From Sporomusaceae bacterium (lineage in GTDB: Bacteria > Bacillota > Negativicutes > DSM-13327), in contig JAPUES010000261.1 of assembly GCA_027492445.1 (NCBI GenBank), positions 1 through 5,950 of the forward strand: a DNA stretch of 5,950 nt. Direction: 5' to 3'. Each line of letters opens with the position of its first letter. Position 1 is the first letter of the stretch. Under the pieces are notes generated by a model. That model did not search any database and was not told where the DNA came from. It saw only the letters and a list, made by a program, of their open reading frames with translations. Below, piece after piece: positions 1 through 4,998 of this stretch. The position numbers and the translations under genes are program-made.

Positions 1-55
1 GAGCAGAGGACTGAAAATCCTCGTGTCGGCAGTTCGATTCTGCCCTGAGGCACCA
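1..55 (+). tRNA. tRNA-Phe (GAA), 5' part cut off by window
   Basis: The visible part starts in the D arm and contains a 5-bp anticodon stem (GAGGA/TCCTC) around the 7-nt loop CTGAAAA. This gives anticodon GAA at 13-15, hence phenylalanine. A regular T arm (GGCAG/CTGCC with loop TTCGATT), the 3' acceptor strand CTGAGGC, discriminator A and an encoded CCA (53-55) follow. The 5' acceptor strand lies before position 1. It is the first visible member of a four-tRNA run in the same direction, 5 nt before tRNA-Lys, so the four are probably cut from one transcript. Confidence 0.95.
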
Positions 56-60
56 TCTCC

Positions 61-136
61 GGTTCACTAGCTCAGTTGGTAGAGCACCTGACTTTTAATC
101 AGGGTGTCCCGCGTTCGAGCCGCGGGTGAGCCACCA
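61..136 (+). tRNA. tRNA-Lys (UUU)
   Basis: A complete 76-nt cloverleaf. The acceptor GGTTCAC pairs with GTGAGCC, with one G-T wobble. The anticodon stem CCTGA/TCAGG closes the loop CTTTTAA, giving anticodon TTT at 94-96 (lysine, AAA/AAG). The T stem is CCGCG/CGCGG, and the CCA is encoded at 134-136. All stems are intact. It lies between tRNA-Phe and tRNA-Glu with very short spacers. Confidence 0.97.
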
Positions 137-142
137 TTTTCT

Positions 143-217
143 GGCCCGTTGGTCAAGCGGTCAAGACACCGCCCTTTCACGGCGATAACGGGGGTTCGAT
201 TCCCCCACGGGTCACCA
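143..217 (+). tRNA. tRNA-Glu (UUC)
   Basis: A 75-nt gene. The acceptor GGCCCGT pairs with ACGGGTC (one G-T wobble). The anticodon loop CTTTCAC gives anticodon TTC at 176-178 (glutamate). The T stem GGGGG/CCCCC is strong and the CCA is encoded at 215-217. The outermost anticodon-stem pair is C169 against A185, a mismatch at the place where most bacterial tRNA-Glu have C-G. The other four pairs of that stem are intact, so the gene is probably functional. Confidence 0.96.
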
Positions 218-221
218 TTCC

Positions 222-297
<76 letters not shown>

Positions 298-308
298 ACG
301 CATAGTAG

Positions 309-341
309 ATTCCATGCTTATTATAAGCATGGAATTTTTTT
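309..341 (+). terminator. Intrinsic terminator of the tRNA cluster
   Basis: A perfect stem of 11-12 bp runs from ATTCCATGCTT (309-319) to AAGCATGGAAT (325-335), with loop ATTAT. It is followed by a run of seven T (335-341). It lies 12 nt after the CCA of tRNA-Val and ends the tRNA transcript before the chemoreceptor gene. Confidence 0.93.
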
Positions 342-475
342 AATAAGAATTAACAGAATATTAAAAAAATACATAACTTACCTAGGAAAATTAGCAGGAT
401 TTTGAAGAAATGAAGTAGAAGTGACGTAATAAGAATGGCTAGAGCCGGGGAATTTTTGAATGGGGGGTGTAGGGA
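342..475 (+). other. Leader/upstream region of the chemoreceptor gene, no recognised element
   Basis: 134 AT-rich bases between the tRNA terminator and the chemoreceptor start. TTAACA-like and TAACTT-like hexamers occur near 348-380, but no pair has both good matches and good spacing, so I do not call a promoter. No sigma-28 type motif or cyclic-di-GMP riboswitch core is visible. The 5'-AGCAGGATTTTGAAGAA stretch (about 393-409) followed by a purine-rich run looks unlike random AT-rich spacer, but I cannot assign it. At the 3' end, GGGGGTG (463-469) can pair with the 16S anti-Shine-Dalgarno throughout if one G-U is allowed, 6 nt before the ATG, and this fixes the gene start. Confidence 0.4.
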
Positions 476-2179
476 ATGGAAAAACAACGTGTTCCTATTA
501 TTGTTCAATTAGCAGGTATGTTTGCTCTTGTCTCCATATTATTTGTATCCGTTTTAACGTATACTCTTTATCAATTTAGGCAAGCTGGGCAAGAGGCCGA
601 AATTATTGTAACACAAACATCGGTAAGATTAGTTGTTGTTAAAAATGCGCATACGGATTTTACAAGATCCCTCCTTGATATGCGTGGCTTTTTATTTTAT
701 CCTGATGGAGCTAGTGTGTATGAACAAGGCTATCGAGATAAAATTGCTAAAAGTTTAGCAGCAATAAAGGAAGTTAAGCCCCAGCTAGTAATTCCAGAAG
801 CTCGTGCGACAGCAGAAAAAGTAGAAGGACTTTTGTCAGACTATATCTCATATGCTGATACGCGCTTGATACCTGCGAAAAAAAGCAATGCACCTAATTT
901 TACGCAAATTACAGGAGAAGGTAGGCAAAAAGTACAGGATATTGATTTGCAATTTTCCAACTTAGCGGATATCCAGAAAAAATATTTAGATAGTCAAGGG
1001 ATGGAAGTATTGGAATCATCCAGAAAAAGCGTTACCTTGGCGATGATTACTAGCTTCTTCATATTTCTAGTGGTTATTGGATTAGTATTCTGGTATAGCC
1101 GTAATATGTCTAGGAGAATCGGAACCCTTAGTCATGATTTGACGGAAGTCGGCAAACTAGATCTTACCGGACAAGATTTGCAAGTAACCCGTAATGATGA
1201 AATTGGTGATATGGCCCTTACCATTATTGAAATGCGCAAGTCACTAAGGGACTTTGTAAGACATATTGGTGACAACAGTCAAACGCTAGCAGCATCCAGT
1301 GAAGAAATAAGTGCTTCGGTGTCAGAACACCTAAGGTCTGTTAATATAGTGGCCCAAAGTATTAATGACATTGCCAAAGGTGCTTCTCAAAATTCTGATA
1401 ACATTAATAATATTTCAGCTACCTTAGAAGAAATATCAGCTGGATCCGAGCAAATTAGTGCAGGCGCCAATGAAGTGAATGCAAGTACCCATAATGCCGT
1501 AGCAGAAGCCGGAAAAGGAATGGGGATGCTAGCAGAACTAGTTAACCAAAATGAAAATGTAAATCAATCTATGAATGAGATTACCGTTGTAACAACGAGT
1601 CTTTCCCAAGGATCAGAAAAAATTAAAGGTATTGTCAATGTAATTAATGGAATTGCCGCCCAAACCAATCTCTTGGCTTTAAATGCAGCCATTGAAGCAG
1701 CGAGAGCAGGTGAGGCGGGCCGTGGTTTTGCAGTGGTAGCAGACGAAGTCCGAAAATTAGCTGAGCAAAGTGCTGATGCAACCAAAGACATTGCGATAAT
1801 AATTTCGAATATGGGCGATGAAATTAATACAGCTGTTGCCACGGTAGAAAGGGCCAATAAGGAAGTCTTAAAAGGAAAAGAGTCAACCCTCACTACACAG
1901 CAAGGCTTTAAAGTCATTATCGAGCGCCTAGAAGGAGTGAGAAATGGTATAGAGCAAATTGCAGTTGCCGTTGATGAAACGGCCAAAGGGACGCAAACGA
2001 TGGTCGTTAGTGTAGAAAACATTAGTACTGTAGCTCATAAAACCCTTTCAAATTCGGAAGCAGTAGCAGCATCGGCGGAAGAACAAAACGCAGGAATGCA
2101 TGAGATTAATACGAATGTAGTCAACCTATCAAATCTAGCAACTGAGATGATGGAATCTGTAAGCAAATTTAAGGTATAA
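476..2179 (+). CDS. Methyl-accepting chemotaxis protein (transmembrane chemoreceptor)
   Basis: A 567-residue receptor of classic topology. It has an N-terminal membrane segment at about residues 8-30 and an extracytoplasmic, mostly helical sensor domain at about 31-184 (4HB-like; ligand not predictable). A second membrane segment lies at about 185-207, with a HAMP linker to about 260. A long coiled-coil signalling domain fills the rest. The hairpin tip that contacts CheA and CheW is unmistakable at about 392-426, including QTNLLALNAAIEAARAGE and GRGFAVVADEVRKLAEQS. Methylation-type Glu/Gln clusters occur near 274-277 and at 534-537 (AEEQ). No CheR-docking pentapeptide ends the protein (last residues SKFKV). 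By family knowledge it senses an external signal and controls CheA autophosphorylation. No che genes are nearby, so it is a stand-alone receptor feeding a distant pathway. Start chosen by the G-rich Shine-Dalgarno at 463-469. It has its own terminator, so it is probably monocistronic. Confidence 0.95.
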   Translation: MEKQRVPIIVQLAGMFALVSILFVSVLTYTLYQFRQAGQEAEIIVTQTSVRLVVVKNAHTDFTRSLLDMRGFLFYPDGASVYEQGYRDKIAKSLAAIKEVKPQLVIPEARATAEKVEGLLSDYISYADTRLIPAKKSNAPNFTQITGEGRQKVQDIDLQFSNLADIQKKYLDSQGMEVLESSRKSVTLAMITSFFIFLVVIGLVFWYSRNMSRRIGTLSHDLTEVGKLDLTGQDLQVTRNDEIGDMALTIIEMRKSLRDFVRHIGDNSQTLAASSEEISASVSEHLRSVNIVAQSINDIAKGASQNSDNINNISATLEEISAGSEQISAGANEVNASTHNAVAEAGKGMGMLAELVNQNENVNQSMNEITVVTTSLSQGSEKIKGIVNVINGIAAQTNLLALNAAIEAARAGEAGRGFAVVADEVRKLAEQSADATKDIAIIISNMGDEINTAVATVERANKEVLKGKESTLTTQQGFKVIIERLEGVRNGIEQIAVAVDETAKGTQTMVVSVENISTVAHKTLSNSEAVAASAEEQNAGMHEINTNVVNLSNLATEMMESVSKFKV

Positions 2180-2186
2180 GCATGAG

Positions 2187-2221
2187 AAAGGGCTCTGCCA
2201 ATGGCGAGTCCTTTTAATTTT
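2187..2221 (+). terminator. Intrinsic terminator after the chemoreceptor gene
   Basis: The stem AAAGGGCTC (2187-2195) pairs with GAGTCCTTT (2206-2214). After one bulged T it extends as GCC/GGC around a three-base loop (AAT, 2200-2202). A T-rich tail (2212-2221) follows. It starts 8 nt after the stop codon. Confidence 0.85.
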
Positions 2222-2370
2222 GCTTAAAAAAGATAAAAAAATCATAAATAGACAAAAGTAGTCATTATCTCTAAAGGATTTTTAAAGAACAACAAAGAAA
2301 GGAAATAAATGGCAAATGCGTAAAATAACATTGTACATATTTGTGAGATTAAAAAGGGGTTGATATTTTC

Positions 2371-3516
2371 GTGGAGTACGGGGAGATTATCCATGTGGAA
2401 GAATATACAGATATTAATAGCAAGTGGCTATATTATAAACCATCCGCAAAATCAAAAGAATCATTAGCACTTTTACAAGGTACACTTAATGCAACTGCTG
2501 ATGGCATTGTTGTTATAGATTGTAAGGAGAATATCTGCATCTATAACTGCAAATTTATAGAAATGTGGAATATAGATGAAAAAGTTTTAATTGCCAGGGA
2601 TCAGTGTAAGCTAATAACATTGATGCTAAAACAGTTAAAGAATCCTGAAGAATATATTATAAGGGAAAAGGAATTATATATATACCCGACAAAAGAAAGC
2701 TACGATGTATTTGAACTTAAAGATGGAAGATTTATCGAGCGCTATTCTAAGCCCCAAAGATTCGATAATGACATTGTAGGCAGAGTTCTCAGCTTTCGTG
2801 ATATTACCAAACAAAAACAATCGGAAAAGAAAATGGCGAATTTGGAAAGACTGAATTTAGTCGGAGAAATGGCTGCCGGGATTGGCCATGAAGTGCGAAA
2901 TCCAATGACAACCATTCGAGGCTTTTTGCAAATGCTAATTAATAAACAAGAATGTATAAAATACTGGGATTATTATAAATTAATGATTGAAGAATTAGAT
3001 CGTGCTAACGGGATTATTACAGAGTTTTTATCACTAGCTAAAGATAAAATAATTTCTCGTCATCTAAAAAACATTAACGATATAATAAATTCATTAATAC
3101 CGCTAATTGAAGCTGATGCAATTATAAGTAATAAATATATAAAATTAGAATTATCTCCAATACCAGAGCTATACTTAGATGAAGCAGAAATTCGCCAGCT
3201 CATTCTCAATATAGTGCGCAATGGCCTAGAGGCTATGTTGCCAGGAGGTTATCTAACCATTAAAACATATCTAGAACAAGAGGCAATCGTCTTAGCTATT
3301 ATCGATCAAGGCACGGGCATTGTTCCTGAAGTGCTTGATAAAATTTCTGCACCCTTTTTCACTACCAAAGATCAAGGAACAGGCTTAGGATTATCCATTT
3401 GTTATACGATTGCAGCGCATCATAATGCTGTCGTAGATGTAGAAACCAGTGGACAAGGAACTACTTTTTTCATTCGATTCCCACGAATCGAAGCTCCTGT
3501 ACTTTGTGCAAATTGA
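2371..3516 (+). CDS. Soluble PAS-domain sensor histidine kinase (sporulation-kinase-like)
   Basis: A 381-residue kinase with no membrane segment or signal peptide, so it is cytoplasmic. A PAS domain covers about 33-147 and ends in the typical SFRDITKQKQ. A HisKA dimerisation/phosphoacceptor domain (about 155-222) carries the H box GHEVRNPMTT with His173. The HATPase domain (about 268-371) has the N box QLILNIVRNGLEAM (Asn280, Asn284), G1 box DQGTGI (Asp312), F box APFFTTK and G2 box GTGLGLSI. All catalytic motifs are intact. The H-box and F-box wording resembles the KinA/KinE phosphorelay group and NtrB-like kinases. No response regulator is adjacent, so it is an orphan. Feeding a Spo0F/Spo0A relay is plausible but inferred. 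The start is a GTG at 2371 behind AAGGGGTTG. A second in-frame GTG at 2395 with GGGGAG ahead of it would remove eight residues and cannot be excluded. The upstream 191-base gap shows no confident promoter. Confidence 0.93.
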   Translation: MEYGEIIHVEEYTDINSKWLYYKPSAKSKESLALLQGTLNATADGIVVIDCKENICIYNCKFIEMWNIDEKVLIARDQCKLITLMLKQLKNPEEYIIREKELYIYPTKESYDVFELKDGRFIERYSKPQRFDNDIVGRVLSFRDITKQKQSEKKMANLERLNLVGEMAAGIGHEVRNPMTTIRGFLQMLINKQECIKYWDYYKLMIEELDRANGIITEFLSLAKDKIISRHLKNINDIINSLIPLIEADAIISNKYIKLELSPIPELYLDEAEIRQLILNIVRNGLEAMLPGGYLTIKTYLEQEAIVLAIIDQGTGIVPEVLDKISAPFFTTKDQGTGLGLSICYTIAAHHNAVVDVETSGQGTTFFIRFPRIEAPVLCAN

Positions 3517-3534
3517 CGAAGGATTTTTCTTTAT

Positions 3535-3560
3535 AGAGAATATTATGATTATATTCTTTT
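3535..3560 (+). terminator. Possible weak AT-rich terminator after the kinase gene
   Basis: GAATAT (3538-3543) can pair with ATATTC (3551-3556), extended outward by A-T, G-T and A-T pairs. The loop is 7 nt and a short T run (3557-3560) follows. The stem is AT-only apart from one G-C pair, so it is weak. It abuts the -35 of the next promoter, as expected for a gene boundary. Confidence 0.35.
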
Positions 3561-3587
3561 CACAAGGCATGAGATATGTGGTATAAT
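3559..3587 (+). promoter_or_regulatory. Sigma-A type promoter of the small Cse60-like gene
   Basis: The -35 TTCACA (3559-3564, five of six matching TTGACA) and the -10 TATAAT (3582-3587, perfect) are separated by an ideal 17-bp spacer. An extended -10 TGG lies at 3579-3581. The predicted transcript starts near 3593-3595, about 21 nt before the chosen start codon. This is the strongest promoter in the window by consensus match. Confidence 0.85.
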
Positions 3588-3615
3588 ATAAGAAATGCCA
3601 ACAGGGAGAATATGT

Positions 3616-3843
3616 ATGAAAACGAAATATTTTTCGAATTCCAGTGAAGAAACATTAGAAGATTTGAAAGAAAATGTAAATAAATGGATTCTATCTCGTA
3701 AGAACATTCAAGTAATCGATATGAAAACCAGTGCCCCATCGAAGACCGTTCCACCTGAGTTTTTTATCTGTTTGTCTTATGATGACAAACTGCCAGCAAG
3801 GGTAGCCAATGGTTCAGCCCCTGTAGCAAAAAGACGATTTTAA
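3616..3843 (+). CDS. Small protein resembling sporulation protein Cse60 (YteV-like)
   Basis: A 75-residue soluble protein starting MKTKYFSNSSEET. I chose ATG 3616 because AGGGAG (3603-3608) lies 7 nt ahead of it. An upstream in-frame ATG at 3595 falls at the predicted transcription start and would have no ribosome site. The order of features is a short strand with F6, an acidic helix (ETLEDLKENVNKWI, about 12-25), the strand IQVIDMKTS, a variable loop, the strand FFICLSYDD, and a basic tail ending KRRF. The spacing 'LEDxxNxxI...VIDxK...Y' matches my memory of the Cse60 family (about 60 residues, sigma-E-dependent sporulation protein in B. subtilis, biochemical function unknown). The tail here is somewhat longer. 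Without a search this is a resemblance only. The promoter looks vegetative, not sigma-E. It is monocistronic and ends in a strong terminator. Confidence 0.75.
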   Translation: MKTKYFSNSSEETLEDLKENVNKWILSRKNIQVIDMKTSAPSKTVPPEFFICLSYDDKLPARVANGSAPVAKRRF

Positions 3844-3850
3844 AAGCAAG

Positions 3851-3883
3851 AAGAACCACTCATTTTGACTGAGTGGTTCTTTT
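3851..3883. terminator. Bidirectional terminator between the Cse60-like gene and hsp20
   Basis: A 12-bp perfect stem runs from AAGAACCACTCA (3851-3862) to TGAGTGGTTCTT (3870-3881), with a 7-nt loop. TTTT follows on the plus strand (3880-3883). On the minus strand the stem is followed by a T-rich stretch reading CTTGCTTTTA. It sits 8 nt after the plus-strand stop and 28 nt after the hsp20 stop, so it serves both convergent genes. Confidence 0.9.
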
Positions 3884-3910
3884 ATATTGGGGTGAAAATA
3901 AATTTTTAAT

Positions 3911-4384
3911 TTAATCCGTGATGTTAATTTTAACAGAGTTTGGTGGTTGGATTTCCGCTTTGGGAATGATGATTTCTAGAATACCATCTTTAAAAGCAGC
4001 GGTTATCTTATCCGTCACCAATTCATCTTTAAAAGCAATAGACCGAGAAAAATTACCCATGCGCCGTTCTTGCAATAAATACCGTTCTCCCTTATTTTCA
4101 TTCTCTGTGGAATAGGATCCTTTGACGGTAAGTACATTATCTGTTAGTTGAATGTCGACATCCTTTTTGTCAATCCCTGGTAAATTAGCCTTTACAATAT
4201 ACTCTTTACCTTGATCAATGACATCAATGGGCATGGTATGAGACAAGAGGTTCATATTGTGGTTGGTTATGTCGCTAAGAGGCGACAATACACCAGTTCC
4301 CCAAAAATTATCAAATAAGTCATTGATACTTTTGCGGAACAATGTTGGAGTGTTGTAATCACTTCTTCTGATAACGTTTGACAT
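3911..4384 (-). CDS. hsp20: Small heat shock protein, Hsp20/alpha-crystallin family
   Basis: A 157-residue ATP-independent holdase chaperone that binds unfolding proteins and forms large oligomers in the cytoplasm. The variable N-terminal arm (about 1-48) contains the common LFRKSINDLFDNFW start. The alpha-crystallin domain covers about 50-142, with MPIDVIDQGKEYIVKANLPG, then the signature A-x-x-x-D-G-I-L-E-I (130-138 region) and IPK at 140-142. The C-terminal tail carries the oligomerisation motif I-x-I as INI (153-155). Length is normal for the family. A strong Shine-Dalgarno (AAGGGAGG on the minus strand, 4393-4400) lies 8 nt before the ATG. The promoter holds a perfect CIRCE operator, so HrcA repression is expected. 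The gene is monocistronic, convergent with the Cse60-like gene, and ends at the shared terminator. Confidence 0.96.
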   Translation of the reverse strand: MSNVIRRSDYNTPTLFRKSINDLFDNFWGTGVLSPLSDITNHNMNLLSHTMPIDVIDQGKEYIVKANLPGIDKKDVDIQLTDNVLTVKGSYSTENENKGERYLLQERRMGNFSRSIAFKDELVTDKITAAFKDGILEIIIPKAEIQPPNSVKINITD

Positions 4385-4425
4385 AATAAAAGCCTCCCTT
4401 TAGTTTGATTTGTTTTTGTAAATTG

Positions 4426-4452
4426 TTAGCACTCTCTTTTGATGAGTGCTAA
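4426..4452 (-). promoter_or_regulatory. CIRCE operator (HrcA binding site) of hsp20
   Basis: A perfect consensus: TTAGCACTC (4426-4434), nine bases, then GAGTGCTAA (4444-4452). It begins about 4 nt after the predicted transcription start of hsp20 and ends 41 nt before its start codon. In Bacillota this inverted repeat is bound by the repressor HrcA, whose activity depends on GroEL, so it links hsp20 to the class I heat-shock response. Confidence 0.97.
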
Positions 4453-4478
4453 CTCTAGTTATATAATAACTAGAGTTA
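4450..4478 (-). repeat. Second palindrome at the hsp20 promoter (possible operator)
   Basis: A perfect 12-bp inverted repeat, TAACTCTAGTTA (4450-4461) and TAACTAGAGTTA (4467-4478), with a 5-base centre TATAA. Each arm is itself a palindrome of form TAACT-N2-AGTTA, so four half-sites TAACT/AGTTA are present with the two dyads 17 bp apart. It shares three bases (4450-4452) with CIRCE and covers the predicted -10. Because it lies at or before the predicted start of transcription, it should act as DNA and not as an RNA hairpin. Binding by a second regulator is inferred. Confidence 0.7.
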
Positions 4479-4491
4479 TAAACAAAATCAA
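4463..4491 (-). promoter_or_regulatory. Promoter of hsp20
   Basis: On the minus strand, TTGATT (4491-4486) and TATTAT (4468-4463) are separated by 17 bp, with four and five matches to the sigma-A hexamers. Transcription would start near 4456, immediately before CIRCE. That is the normal geometry for HrcA control. The -10 lies inside the second palindrome. Confidence 0.7.
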
Positions 4492-4639
4492 ATTTGAAAT
4501 TATCCTAATTTTTAAGATGATAAACGCTGGTAAGAAATTATATAAAAATAGCTCATGTAAGCGCAAAAAAGCGTTCAGTTATTCTTGTTTTCACAACTTT
4601 TCTAGTAGCAATCACCAGTAAGGAAATGGCTTCTATTCC
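4492..4639. other. Non-coding AT-rich spacer between hsp20 and tRNA-Gly promoters
   Basis: I see no gene, RNA or clear repeat here. The only open frame, a 60-codon plus-strand stretch starting at 4439 inside CIRCE, has no ribosome site and is rich in Lys, Asn and Ser, as expected by chance in AT-rich DNA. Confidence 0.6.
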
Positions 4640-4668
4640 TTGCTATTGCTATGTTAGTATGGTATACT
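4640..4668 (+). promoter_or_regulatory. Promoter of tRNA-Gly
   Basis: TTGCTA (4640-4645) and TATACT (4663-4668) are spaced by 17 bp, with an extended -10 TGG at 4660-4662. Transcription would begin near 4675, about 32 nt before the mature 5' end of tRNA-Gly. Each hexamer matches sigma-A consensus at four or five of six bases. Confidence 0.75.
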
Positions 4669-4706
4669 GAATAACGTTAGAGAGTAGATAATCTCCTAAC
4701 CTTTAA

Positions 4707-4781
4707 GCGGGTGTAGCTCAGTGGTAGAGTACCGGCTTCCCAAGCCGTGGGTCGAGAGTTCGAATCTCTTCACCCGCTCCA
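4707..4781 (+). tRNA. tRNA-Gly (CCC)
   Basis: A 75-nt gene. The acceptor GCGGGTG/CACCCGC is perfect, and the anticodon loop TTCCCAA has anticodon CCC at 4739-4741 (glycine, GGG). The T arm is GAGAG/CTCTT, followed by discriminator T and encoded CCA (4779-4781). The outermost anticodon-stem pair is C4732 against T4748, a mismatch, with the other four pairs intact. It is solitary, with its own promoter and terminator. An integrase gene pointing toward it lies 215 bp downstream, so its 3' end is the likely attachment site of an integrative element. Confidence 0.95.
4754..4781 (+). other. Candidate attachment-site core (3' end of tRNA-Gly)
   Basis: Tyrosine recombinases often integrate into the T arm/acceptor end of tRNA genes and restore it from the element. 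The integrase immediately downstream suggests that the core lies in this 28-bp stretch. The second copy expected at the other end of the element is outside the window, so the boundaries are a guess. Confidence 0.4.
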
Positions 4782-4789
4782 GTAAATTC

Positions 4790-4821
4790 AAGCCTTCCGG
4801 CGTTTTGTCGGAAGGCTTTTT
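4790..4821 (+). terminator. Intrinsic terminator after tRNA-Gly
   Basis: The stem AAGCCTTCCG (4790-4799) pairs perfectly with CGGAAGGCTT (4809-4818) around a 9-nt loop. A T run (4817-4821) follows. It lies 9 nt after the tRNA CCA. If the attachment core is in the tRNA, this terminator belongs to the element and replaces the original one. Confidence 0.9.
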
Positions 4822-4836
4822 GATATTCTAGAGCAG

Positions 4837-4860
4837 TTGCGGACCGATTTGCGGACCGAT
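4837..4860. repeat. Exact tandem 12-bp direct repeat next to the integrase
   Basis: Two adjacent identical copies of TTGCGGACCGAT (4837-4848 and 4849-4860), 56 bp after the tRNA. Position between the presumed attachment core and int is where integrases of the lambda/Tn916 style have arm-type binding repeats, so that role is proposed. No third full copy is visible in the window. Confidence 0.8.
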
Positions 4861-4905
4861 TGATAAAAAAGTGCGGTAACGGGATCGGCTGTTAATGCTT
4901 TTGAC

Positions 4906-4926
4906 AAATCCACTTTCTATGGATTT
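4906..4926. repeat. 7-bp inverted repeat with 7-bp centre
   Basis: AAATCCA (4906-4912) and TGGATTT (4920-4926) flank the 7-base centre CTTTCTA. No T run follows, so it is not a terminator. It could be a protein-binding site near the element end, or chance. Confidence 0.45.
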
Positions 4927-4963
4927 ACCTAGGCGAATAATGGCAAATTCATAATGGACTAAC

Positions 4964-4998
4964 AAAAAAATGCCATCCTGATAGGATGGCGTTTTTTT
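4964..4998. terminator. Symmetric terminator downstream of the integrase
   Basis: GCCATCCT (4972-4979) pairs with AGGATGGC (4983-4990) around the loop GAT. Seven A lie before the stem (4964-4970) and seven T after it (4992-4998), so a U run follows the hairpin on either strand. On the minus strand it overlaps the integrase stop codon and ends its transcript. On the plus strand it also shields int from read-through out of tRNA-Gly. Confidence 0.92.

Noticed and set aside
378..386. TTACCTAGG, also found at 4925-4933
   Set aside because: A nine-base match between unrelated spacers, with no extended similarity. Likely chance around the CCTAGG palindrome.
1564..2022. 152-codon minus-strand frame inside the chemoreceptor gene
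   Set aside because: It is a shadow of the signalling-domain codons. The plus-strand product has unmistakable receptor motifs throughout.
2273..2305. AAAGGATTTTT as a possible sigma-H -35 before the kinase
   Set aside because: The expected GAAT at the proper distance is missing, so it is not enough to call a sporulation promoter.
2309..2323. Four-codon ORF (ATG GCA AAT GCG TAA) behind AAAGGAAA upstream of the kinase
   Set aside because: Too short to support. No regulatory context such as codon bias or a following attenuator hairpin.
3560..3754. 64-codon minus-strand frame opposite the Cse60-like gene
   Set aside because: It overlaps a strong plus-strand promoter and gene, and has no ribosome site of its own.
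3918..4115. 65-codon plus-strand frame opposite hsp20
   Set aside because: It is antisense to the conserved alpha-crystallin domain and has no promoter or ribosome site.
4439..4621. 60-codon plus-strand frame starting inside CIRCE
   Set aside because: No Shine-Dalgarno, start codon inside an operator, low-complexity Lys/Asn/Ser composition.
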